The notes below the pieces were generated by a model. It ran no database searches, had not been told where the DNA came from, and worked only from the letters and a program-made list of their open reading frames with translations. Shown here one piece after another: positions 57,736-64,000 of a DNA stretch of 64,000 nt. The stretch's first letter is position 1. Each line of letters opens with the position of its first letter. This stretch comes from Luteitalea sp. TBR-22 (GTDB lineage Bacteria > Acidobacteriota > Vicinamibacteria > Vicinamibacterales > Vicinamibacteraceae), in contig NZ_AP024452.1 in assembly GCF_016865485.1 (NCBI RefSeq), forward strand, positions 5,230,501 through 5,294,500, given 5' to 3'. The position numbers and the translations under genes were made by a program.

Positions 57736-58686
57736 TCAGAACGCGTCGGAATACACGTACGCGTCGATCAGCTTCTGCTCGCCTTCCTTGCCAGGGAAGG
57801 CGTTGCCATGCTCCATGCCGAGGATGAAGTCCCGCCCCTCGGCGGCCGCCTTGGCGTGGATGTGCTTGAAGATGTTCTTGTAGTTGACTTCACCCGTGGT
57901 CGGTTCCTTGCGGCCAGGGTTGTCGCCGATCTGGAAGTAGCCGATCTCGGACCACGCCCAGTCGATGTGCGGGATGATGTGCCCCTCGTTGCGCTGCATG
58001 TGGTACATGTCGAACAGGATCTTGCAGGCGGGCGAGTTCACGGCGCGGCAGATCATGTACGTCTGGTCTGACGTGCGCAGGAACTGATCGGGGTTGTCGC
58101 TGAGCGGCTCGAGCACCATCACGAGATTGTGCTTGGCGAGCACGTCGGCTCCGTACCGCAGCGTGTCGATCACGTGGGCGTGCTGCAGGCCGATCGGCAG
58201 CTTCCGCTCGAAGCCGCCGGGCACCACCGTCATCCACTTCGCGTTGCAGCGCTTGGCCACCTCGACGGCCGACTCGCACGCCTTGATGAACAGGTCGCGG
58301 TTCTCGGGCTTGCCCGTCGTGAACCTGTCGCTGTTGTTGCCGCCCGTCTGGATGACGAAGACCCCCATCTGGATGCCGAGCCTGGTCATCGCCTCGCCGA
58401 GCTGTGCCTGCAACTCGGGCGCGCGGCCCATCATCCCGTTGTCCTCCATCGCCGTGAAACCCTGGTCGGCCATGAACTTCAACTGGTCGAACAGGTCCTT
58501 GCCGGCGGAGTTCTCGAACATGCCGAAGTGCGGGGCGTACTTCAGCTTGAACTTCCGGGCGGGCGTGACCGGGCCGAACGTCCGCGCCGCGGGCGCGGCG
58601 GGAGCCGGTTGGGCCGCGGCCGCGATCGGCAGGCCGAGGGCGGCCGTCATCGCGGTCGTCTTCTGCAGGAAGGCACGTCGATCCAT
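57736..58686 (-). CDS. Tat-exported TIM-barrel isomerase/epimerase-like protein
   Basis: A 316-residue protein. The N-terminus MDRRAFLQKTTAMTAALG is a twin-arginine signal. The body is an AP-endonuclease-2/xylose-isomerase-like TIM barrel: MFENSAGKDLFDQLKFMADQGF, VMVLEPLS (metal-ligand Glu), KILFDMYHMQRNEG (Asp/His pair) and FILGMEHGNAFPG (second Glu). The layout resembles hydroxypyruvate isomerase and secreted sugar-phosphate isomerase/epimerase homologues abundant in Acidobacteria and Planctomycetes. Export to the periplasm argues for an unphosphorylated sugar or sugar acid as substrate. Confidence 0.85.
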   Translation of the reverse strand: MDRRAFLQKTTAMTAALGLPIAAAAQPAPAAPAARTFGPVTPARKFKLKYAPHFGMFENSAGKDLFDQLKFMADQGFTAMEDNGMMGRAPELQAQLGEAMTRLGIQMGVFVIQTGGNNSDRFTTGKPENRDLFIKACESAVEVAKRCNAKWMTVVPGGFERKLPIGLQHAHVIDTLRYGADVLAKHNLVMVLEPLSDNPDQFLRTSDQTYMICRAVNSPACKILFDMYHMQRNEGHIIPHIDWAWSEIGYFQIGDNPGRKEPTTGEVNYKNIFKHIHAKAAAEGRDFILGMEHGNAFPGKEGEQKLIDAYVYSDAF

Positions 58687-58710
58687 GAGCGATCGCTTTC
58701 GTAGGGACGT

Positions 58711-58752
58711 CCCGGGCCCGGGTACCCGTTACCCGATACCCGGAACCCGTCA
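58711..58752. repeat. Heptad repeat locus M: CCCGNNA units
   Basis: CCCGTTA, CCCGATA, CCCGGAA, CCCGTCA in register (58725-58752), preceded by CCCGGGCCCGGGTA with one extra base. The complement has G3 tracts separated by four bases. It lies in the gap between the TIM-barrel gene start and the fumC stop (both minus strand). Confidence 0.82.
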
Positions 58753-58781
58753 GTCGTTCTCGGTGTGCGGCGAATTGTACG

Positions 58782-60185
58782 TCAGCCCTTGCTGGGCCGG
58801 GTCATCTCCACGGGGACGATCCACTGCTCGTACTGCTCGGCGGTCACGTCGCCCGACGCCAGGGCCGCCTCTCTCAAGGTCAGGCCTTTCTTCTGCGCCG
58901 TCTTGGCGATGGCCGCCGCCTTGTCGTAGCCGATGTGACGGTTGAGTGCCGTCACCAGCATCAGGTTCTTGCCGAGGTTCTCGGCGATCTTCTCGCGGTT
59001 GGGCTCGATGCCCTTCGCGCAGCCCTCCTCGAAGGCCAGGCACGCGTCCGAGATCAAGGCGATGCTCTCGAGCACGTTGTGCACCATCACCGGCTTGAAG
59101 ACGTTCAGCTGGAAGTTGCCCTGCGTGCCGGCAAACGCCACCGCCGCATCGTTGCCGAACACCTGCACGCACACCATCGTCATGGCTTCCGACTGGGTGG
59201 GATTCACCTTGCCGGGCATGATCGACGAGCCGGGCTCGTTCTCGGGGATGAACAGCTCGCCGATGCCACAGCGCGGGCCGCTGGCGAGCCAGCGGACGTC
59301 GTTGGCCATCTTCATCAGCCCGCCGGCCAGCGTCCGCAGCGCTGCCGACGTCTCGACCAGCGCGTCGTGCGCCGAGAGCGCGAAGAACTTGTTGGCGGCC
59401 GAGCGGAACGGGTAGCCGGTAGCCTGCGAGATGTAATGGGCGGTGCGATCCCCGAACTGCGGGTGGGCATTCAGGCCGGTGCCCACGGCGGTGCCGCCGA
59501 TCGCCAGGTCGTACAGGCCATCGAGCGACTGCTCCACCGCCTTCAGGCCGAAGTCGATCTGGGCCACCCAGGCGCCGATCTCCTGCCCCAGCGTGATGGG
59601 CGTGGCGTCCTGCAGGTGCGTGCGTCCCGTCTTGACGAGGTCCTCGAAGGCCGCCGACTTGGCCGCCAGCGTCGCCCGCAGCTTGCCCACCGACGGGAAC
59701 AGGCGGTGCTGCAACTGCTCCACCACCGCGATGTGCATCGCCGTGGGAAACGTGTCGTTGGACGATTGACCGCGATTGACGTGGTCGTTGGGATGGATGG
59801 TGCGGTCGACGCCGACGGTGCCGCCGGTGAGCGCCACGGCGCGATTGGCAATCACCTCGTTGGCGTTCATGTTCGACTGCGTGCCCGATCCGGTCTGGAA
59901 GACGACGAGCGGGAACTGGCTGTCGAGCTCGCCGGCAATCACCTCGTCGGCGGCGCGGACGATCGGGTCGGCGACCGCCTGCGTCAGCTCGCCCAGCTCG
60001 GCATTGGCTTGCGCCGCGGCCTTCTTGAGGATGCCGAGGGCGCGGATGACGGGACGCTGCCACTTGAAGCGATCCACGCCAATCGGGAAGTTCTGGATCG
60101 ACCGCTGCGTCTGCGCGGCCCAGTACACGTCGGCGGGCACCTCGATCGGGCCCATCGAATCCTTCTCGGTGCGGGTCTTGGTCAT
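58782..60185 (-). CDS. fumC: Class II fumarate hydratase
   Basis: A 467-residue homotetrameric, iron-free fumarase of the citric acid cycle. The start at 60185 ([19 protein letters not shown]) gives the canonical N-terminus. [13 protein letters not shown], the [14 protein letters not shown] active-site region, [16 protein letters not shown] and the superfamily signature [13 protein letters not shown] (catalytic Ser near residue 320) are all present. The same fold includes aspartase and argininosuccinate lyase, but the SMG--VP opening and length fit FumC. Divergent from the DJ-1/PfpI gene. Confidence 0.96.
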   Translation of the reverse strand: MTKTRTEKDSMGPIEVPADVYWAAQTQRSIQNFPIGVDRFKWQRPVIRALGILKKAAAQANAELGELTQAVADPIVRAADEVIAGELDSQFPLVVFQTGSGTQSNMNANEVIANRAVALTGGTVGVDRTIHPNDHVNRGQSSNDTFPTAMHIAVVEQLQHRLFPSVGKLRATLAAKSAAFEDLVKTGRTHLQDATPITLGQEIGAWVAQIDFGLKAVEQSLDGLYDLAIGGTAVGTGLNAHPQFGDRTAHYISQATGYPFRSAANKFFALSAHDALVETSAALRTLAGGLMKMANDVRWLASGPRCGIGELFIPENEPGSSIMPGKVNPTQSEAMTMVCVQVFGNDAAVAFAGTQGNFQLNVFKPVMVHNVLESIALISDACLAFEEGCAKGIEPNREKIAENLGKNLMLVTALNRHIGYDKAAAIAKTAQKKGLTLREAALASGDVTAEQYEQWIVPVEMTRPSKG

Positions 60186-60263
60186 GGTCGTTCGCGGAAA
60201 TGAGGCCGTACGGCGCCGGACGACCCGGGCCGCGTCGTGATCACTCAAGCATATGCCGGGGAG

Positions 60264-60312
60264 GCGAATCGAGGATCGAGGATCGGGGATTGGGGATCGC
60301 GGATCGGGAGTT
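60264..60312. repeat. Heptad repeat locus N: GAGGATC/GGGGATC units
   Basis: GCGAATC, GAGGATC twice, GGGGATT, GGGGATC, GCGGATC, GGGAGTT, seven units in unbroken register, in the divergent gap between fumC and the DJ-1/PfpI gene. It is one of the few arrays between two gene starts; a relative of the GGGARTC family. Confidence 0.88.
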
Positions 60313-60374
60313 GCAAGGCATGGGTTGCCGGGTAGACCGGACACCAACGCTTCGGCTCCAAGGGGGAAGAACGC

Positions 60375-60992
60375 ATGACCACATCGCTGGCAGGGAAGAA
60401 GGTGGCCATCCTGGTGGCCGACGGGTTCGAGCAGGTCGAGATGACCAGCCCTCGCGACGCCCTCATCCGGGCGGGTGCGCTCGTCGAGATCGTGTCGCCC
60501 CAGGATCGACACGTGCGCGGCTGGCAGCACACCGAGTGGGGCGAGACGTTTGCGGTGGATCGCCCTGTGGTGGCCGTCGAAGCCACCGACTACGACGCGC
60601 TGGTGCTGCCCGGCGGCCAGATGAACCCCGATCTCCTGCGCGTCAACGCCAAGGCCGTGCAATTGATCCGGGAGTTCCACGAGGCCGGCAAGCCGATCGC
60701 CGCCATCTGCCATGGGCCATGGTTGCTGGTCGAAGCCGGGCTCGTCGACGGGCTGCGTCTCACGTCCTACCCGTCGATCCGCACCGATGTCGTCAACGCG
60801 GGCGGACAATGGCAGGACGCGGAGGTGGTCGAGGACGACGGGATCATCACCTCGCGCAACCCTGACGACCTGCCGGCGTTCAATCGGGCGACGATCGTGG
60901 CGATTGCCGGCAGCCAGGTGCCGCGCGACGTCGGGACCACCACGGCCGCCGGCGAGCCGATCGAGCAGGCCGGGGCATCAGGGGCGCGATGA
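60375..60992 (+). CDS. DJ-1/PfpI family protein (YhbO/GSP18-like)
   Basis: A 205-residue type 1 glutamine-amidotransferase-fold protein. The nucleophile elbow [10 protein letters not shown] has Cys112 and His113; DGFEQVE near the N-terminus gives the conserved Glu19 and [10 protein letters not shown] the oxyanion loop. Relatives such as YhbO, PfpI and Bacillus general stress protein 18 are variously described as proteases, glyoxalases or protein deglycases; the true activity is disputed. The last 15 bp overlap the end of the convergent next gene. Confidence 0.9.
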   Translation: MTTSLAGKKVAILVADGFEQVEMTSPRDALIRAGALVEIVSPQDRHVRGWQHTEWGETFAVDRPVVAVEATDYDALVLPGGQMNPDLLRVNAKAVQLIREFHEAGKPIAAICHGPWLLVEAGLVDGLRLTSYPSIRTDVVNAGGQWQDAEVVEDDGIITSRNPDDLPAFNRATIVAIAGSQVPRDVGTTTAAGEPIEQAGASGAR

Positions 60993-61451
60993 CGATGTCC
61001 GGCTGGCCTTCGCCCGTCCCGCCGCACTCAACGCACGCGCGGGGGCGCGGCGGAGCGTGGCGATGTACTCGACACGGCGGAACCGAAGCCCCGACCAGTC
61101 CTCGTCGATGGCGACGCCCCGCACGGGCTCGAGACCGGCGCCGCCGAGGGACGCCCACCCCGTGTCGCGATTGAAGTCGCAGGCGTAGCGTTTCGACGAG
61201 GCCTTCGGGTACGCACACCACAGGATCGCGTCACCCTCGAGGCGTGGCACGACGTCCCGGGCCACCCGCTCGACCGCCGCGAGCGTCCGGACGAACGCCA
61301 GCGCGAAGACGACGCCGCCCGTCGCTGGCACCTTGCGCATGACCGTCACGCCGGCCAGCGTCGCCAGTGCCGGCTCGAGCGAGGTGGGCGCGTCGAGCAC
61401 GACGATGGTCGCGTGGTCCTTGAGGTTCAGCTTCCTGAACAGGTCGCTCAT
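60978..61451 (-). CDS. Conserved protein of unknown function
   Basis: A 157-residue protein without signal or membrane segments. It starts SDLFRKLNLKDHATIVVLDAP and contains ILWCAYPKASSKRYACDFNRDTGW and VRGVAIDEDWSGLRFRRVEYI, strongly patterned blocks that recur in a family seen widely in bacteria without known function. The Lys/Arg-rich ASSKRYACDF and DEDWSGLRFRRVE segments suggest an interaction surface for nucleic acid or nucleotide. Its 3' end overlaps the DJ-1/PfpI gene tail by 15 bp; it is divergent from the membrane protein at 61500. Confidence 0.7.
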   Translation of the reverse strand: MSDLFRKLNLKDHATIVVLDAPTSLEPALATLAGVTVMRKVPATGGVVFALAFVRTLAAVERVARDVVPRLEGDAILWCAYPKASSKRYACDFNRDTGWASLGGAGLEPVRGVAIDEDWSGLRFRRVEYIATLRRAPARALSAAGRAKASRTSSSRP

Positions 61452-61499
61452 CGTGGGCCAAGGGTAATCCCGCTAGCGACCGGCGACTACAATGCGCGG

Positions 61500-63269
61500 G
61501 TGCATCGCCTCAGCGCGGCGGTCGTGGCCGTGTGGCTGGCCGCCATGTGCCTGCTCGCGCGTCCCCATCAGGTCGGGGACGCCAGCGAGTACGTCGCCAT
61601 GGCGGGCCGACTGGCCAGCGGTCGGCCGCCCGCGATGACCGCCGAGGAGATGGCCGCCTTCACGCGAGCGTGGGCCGGTTCCACCGCAGGGTACGAGCTG
61701 CAGTCGCGTCAGTTGGACCCGCTGCGCGGGACCGACGGGCGATACGACATGCCGCACTCGTGGGTGTACCCGCTGATCGCCGTCCCCGGCGTGTGGCTGG
61801 CGCGGCTGGTCGGGGCCGGTGACCCGTGGGGACTGGTCCTCCTGAACGTCGCGCTCGTGCTGGCTGTGCTGTGGCTGGCGGTGCGACGCGGCGCCGGCCC
61901 GTGGACGCTCACGCTGCTCGCCGGTCCGCTGGCGTGGTGGATCGACAAGCCCATCTCCGACCTGTTCATCGCCTGCCTGGTCGCCCTCGCCGCGCTCGCC
62001 TGGCCGGCCCCGCTGTCCATCGTCCTGCTGGGCCTCGCCGCAGCCCAGAACCCCGCGTTGGGCGTCGCGGCCGCCACCTTCACGCTGGCGGCGGTGGCCG
62101 CCGAGCCTGCGAGGCTCCGCTCGCGCGCCTGGCAGGTGGCGGTCCTTGTCGGCGTCCTGTTGGCGGCGCTGCCGGCCGCGTACTGCCTGGTGCGGATCGG
62201 GCGCATCACGCCGCTGACCGTCTGGACCGATACGGCCGTGTGGCCGTCGTGGGCGGCCTTTGCCTTCCCGGTGCTCGACCTGAACCTCGGGTTCGTGCCT
62301 CGCTTCCTCCCGGGCGCCCTGGCGATGGGGCTGGCAATGCTGGCCCCGGCGGCGTGGAGGGTGCCCGGCGCGATACCCGGGGCGGTGACGATGCTCCTGC
62401 TGCTGCTCGCGGTGAGCCAGCAACCCAGCCACAACACCGGAGGCCACCCGGACTTCTCCCGGTACTGGCTGTGGGTCTGGCCCTTTGCGTTCCCCTTCCT
62501 GCTGGCGCAGGATGCCTCGCCGACGCGCGGCGCTCGCCTCCTCGGCAGCTGCCTGCTGGCCGCTGCCCTGGCGTGGAGCACGATGGCGTTCCGGATGGAT
62601 CGTCCGGAGACGTACCGCTACCCGACGCCACTGGCGGCGTGGGTGTGGCGCGCGCATCCCGGCTGGTCCTCGCCGCTGCCCGAGGCGTTCGCCGAACGGA
62701 CGTCACACCGCGAACCGGGACTGGTGCCGACGTCCACGCCCGGCTGCGAGAAGGTGCTCCTGGCCAACGGCGCATGGCCGGCATCGTGCCCGCCGCGCGC
62801 CGACGCGCCCGCCGGGTGCCTCGACGGGGGCGTGCTCTGTTACGCCAACAGGGGAGCCGACGGGACGTACACGTTCGAGGAGCTCGGGCGCCCGGCTCAA
62901 TCCGATCTCGTGGTCCACGACCGCACGTGGCCGCGCGCCGACGACGCGAGCCGCTGGGTGGAGCGCGCGGTCAGGAGTGGCCGCGCCGGCGAGGACGGCG
63001 GAGTCGCGCAGGTCAGGGCGATCTGGGGCGCCGCGTGGCGCCAGTCGTGGGTTGCCGCCGACGGTCGGATGATCGTCTACGTCCGGGACGTGGGCGAGGC
63101 GGCCAGGATGGCCGTGCGCCATCCCCGGCCAGTGGGGATCCGCGTCACCACGCCGGATGGCCATCACAGCGAGACCACTGCCGCGCCGGGGACAGACCCG
63201 ACGATGATCCTCCTGCCGCCAGGCGCGCACGTGCTCGTGGACATCAGCGACGGGCCGACGCCGCGATAG
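61500..63269 (+). CDS. GT-C-like membrane protein, paralogue 2
   Basis: A 589-residue protein from GTG 61500, with about nine helices and a soluble C-terminal domain. It shares residues throughout with the protein at 46490-48292: VGDASEYVAM after helix 1, RYDMPHSWVYPLIAVPGVWLARL, LAWWIDKPISDLFIACL, AAQNPALG, HNTGGHPDFSRYWLW and the late VPTSTPGCEKVLLANGAWPA block with CLDGGVLCYANR. Cysteines in the C-terminal part are conserved between the copies. The acidic motif in the first outer loop suggests a GT-C-type transferase using a lipid-linked sugar. Function unknown. It lies 13 kb from its paralogue. Confidence 0.72.
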   Translation: MHRLSAAVVAVWLAAMCLLARPHQVGDASEYVAMAGRLASGRPPAMTAEEMAAFTRAWAGSTAGYELQSRQLDPLRGTDGRYDMPHSWVYPLIAVPGVWLARLVGAGDPWGLVLLNVALVLAVLWLAVRRGAGPWTLTLLAGPLAWWIDKPISDLFIACLVALAALAWPAPLSIVLLGLAAAQNPALGVAAATFTLAAVAAEPARLRSRAWQVAVLVGVLLAALPAAYCLVRIGRITPLTVWTDTAVWPSWAAFAFPVLDLNLGFVPRFLPGALAMGLAMLAPAAWRVPGAIPGAVTMLLLLLAVSQQPSHNTGGHPDFSRYWLWVWPFAFPFLLAQDASPTRGARLLGSCLLAAALAWSTMAFRMDRPETYRYPTPLAAWVWRAHPGWSSPLPEAFAERTSHREPGLVPTSTPGCEKVLLANGAWPASCPPRADAPAGCLDGGVLCYANRGADGTYTFEELGRPAQSDLVVHDRTWPRADDASRWVERAVRSGRAGEDGGVAQVRAIWGAAWRQSWVAADGRMIVYVRDVGEAARMAVRHPRPVGIRVTTPDGHHSETTAAPGTDPTMILLPPGAHVLVDISDGPTPR

Positions 63270-63374
63270 GCGTCATGCGGCGAGCGGTCGGGCTCCCTCC
63301 GCCCTGACGTGTGGCGACCGTCGCCCAAGGGCGACGGCTACGCCCGGCGAGAGAGGCGCGACGGCCGTGCCGCG

Positions 63375-63423
63375 TTCCACCTTCCACGTTCGACCTTCCA
63401 CATTTGGCGTCAGGCGTCAGACG
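63375..63423. repeat. Heptad repeat locus O: TTCCACN and TCAGNCG units
   Basis: TTCCACC, TTCCACG, TTCGACC, TTCCACA, TTTGGCG, TCAGGCG, TCAGACG: seven units in one register while the word changes from TTCCAC to TCAGRCG. Not G3N4 type. Upstream in the same gap CCGTCGCC-CAA-GGGCGACGG (about 63318-63338) is a strong stem-loop. The gap is between convergent genes. Confidence 0.85.
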
Positions 63424-63434
63424 CGTCCTCTCGC

Positions 63435-63803
63435 CTACTTCTGCCGCGCCGCGCGTCGCGCGAGCAGGGCCGCGATGACCTCGCGGGCCCTGGGATTCGA
63501 GGGGCCGTCGGCGTCGTGGGTCTTCCCCTTCTGGCGGTTGCAGCGTGCGCAGGCGACGGCAAGGTTGGCCAGCGCCTCCACGTCGCCGACCTCGGCCACG
63601 AGCACGCGGGCGGGACCGCGCCCGAACCAGCTGCGGGGGACGATGTGCTCGAGGCTCGCTTCTCCGAGGGGGGCGCCGCCTGGCGCGATCGCCAGCTTCG
63701 ACTGGCAGTGCAGGCACGGCACGATCCACGACCCGTCGTCGGCCTGCGTGGCACGGGCGTCGCTCTCGACGACGCGGAGGAGAAGCGTGTGGAGGCGGGA
63801 CAT
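63435..63803 (-). CDS. HNH endonuclease domain protein
   Basis: A 122-residue HNH protein. A zinc-binding CLHC (PCLHCQSK) and CARC (VACARCNRQKGKTHD) surround the nuclease motif LEHIVPRSW (the catalytic His follows Glu) and NLAVACARCNRQKG (Asn and second ligand set). Such small HNH proteins occur as orphan nucleases, in restriction systems and in mobile elements. No methylase, toxin or mobile-element gene is near, so it reads as an orphan. It begins 44 bp after the stop codon of the NIPSNAP gene, which lies upstream of it on the same strand. Confidence 0.85.
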   Translation of the reverse strand: MSRLHTLLLRVVESDARATQADDGSWIVPCLHCQSKLAIAPGGAPLGEASLEHIVPRSWFGRGPARVLVAEVGDVEALANLAVACARCNRQKGKTHDADGPSNPRAREVIAALLARRAARQK

Positions 63804-63846
63804 GGGGCGAGCGGCAGCCGGGTGGCCGCCGCCCTTGCGGCGCGTG

Positions 63847-64000
63847 CTACTTGATCGCCGAGTAGTCGGTGGCGTCCATGAACACGGAGTCGACCTTCTC
63901 GACGATCTTGCCGTTGGCCTCCGACTCGGTGCGGACCTTCTGCCACACCGGGTCGGCGCCGAACGCCGCCCAGTTCTTCTTGGCCTGCTCGCGGCTCTCG
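63847..64000 (-). CDS. NIPSNAP family protein, C-terminal end (partial)
   Basis: The last 50 codons of a minus-strand gene entering from beyond the window. The residues SREQAKKNWAAFGADPVWQ, then KVRTESEANGKIVEKVDS, then VFMDATDYSAIK end, match the C-terminus of bacterial NIPSNAP proteins, small ferredoxin-like (dimeric alpha/beta barrel) proteins common in Acidobacteria and Planctomycetes, often with signal peptides. Function unknown. Confidence 0.75.
   Translation of the reverse strand, partial: ESREQAKKNWAAFGADPVWQKVRTESEANGKIVEKVDSVFMDATDYSAIK

Noticed and set aside
60186-60809. Upstream extension of fumC to 60809
   Set aside because: It would cross a heptad array and the divergent DJ-1/PfpI gene; FumC homologues begin at the ATG at 60185.
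63435-63803. Mobile intron or restriction-system origin for the HNH gene
   Set aside because: No methylase, integrase, inverted repeats or composition change was seen around it.

Overview
The window is 64 kb of GC-rich DNA (clearly above 65% G+C by eye), densely coding on both strands, with no phage, insertion sequence, CRISPR array or rRNA. Gene content points to a Gram-negative, aerobic, free-living bacterium: a PlpD-like patatin/outer-membrane barrel end, a TonB-dependent receptor with a carboxypeptidase-like N-terminal domain, heme A synthase (CtaA), a PEP-CTERM protein, a DUF2231 plus planctomycete-type cytochrome c protein, several hybrid histidine kinases, and Rho with a long Gly/Arg/Asp-rich insertion. 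The mixture fits Acidobacteriota (Vicinamibacteria/Luteitalea-like) best; this assignment is an inference, not a computed one.

Layout. 1-9.6 kb: end of a patatin-like gene, a thioredoxin-like protein, a PAP2 phosphatase, a dicarboxylate-symporter-like protein fused to a periplasmic solute-binding domain, an NTP/NDP-exchanger-like transporter, a secreted unknown with PPK2, and a REC-PAS-HK-REC kinase. 9.6-25 kb: TonB receptor, argG, a 1189-residue hybrid kinase, a cysteine-desulfurase-like enzyme, membrane pyrophosphatase, NfeD plus stomatin-like protein, and an Hpt-REC-REC-GGDEF protein. 25.2-34 kb: the housekeeping block tRNA-Leu, tig, clpP, clpX, lon, engB, rho (protein folding, ATP-dependent proteolysis, ribosome assembly, termination). 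34-43.7 kb: aldo/keto reductase, PEP-CTERM protein with a sigma-54-like promoter, rpmE, an mrfAB (yprAB) DNA-repair pair, a GT-C-like membrane protein and an alanine/Na+ symporter. 43.8-64 kb: a short-chain dehydrogenase/DUF547/hydrolase cluster, two paralogous GT-C-like membrane proteins, ctaA, a zinc metallopeptidase, an HxlR regulator divergent from a VOC dioxygenase, threonine aldolase, DUF3500, cspA, CoA-binding protein, a Tat-exported TIM-barrel protein, fumC, a DJ-1/PfpI protein, HNH nuclease and a NIPSNAP fragment.

The strongest unexplained signal is not a gene. At least fifteen intergenic gaps contain short tandem arrays with a strict 7-bp period. The words differ between loci: GGGARTC, GGGCACC, GGCTCAG, GAGCCNT, GGGCCTT/GGGGCTT, CCCGNNA, ACGTTAA, ATTCGAA, TTCCACN, GAGGATC. 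Many are of G3N4 type and so could form G-quadruplexes. Several arrays are paired with an inverted array around a hairpin or spacer, several run into the stop codon of the flanking gene, one ends two bases before the tig start codon and one overlies the argG promoter. One gap (55322-55461) holds 20 consecutive units in unbroken 7-bp register although the word changes twice. GGGNATC heptamers are known from Xanthomonas and Nostoc; the diversity and gene-edge placement seen here is what deserves follow-up.
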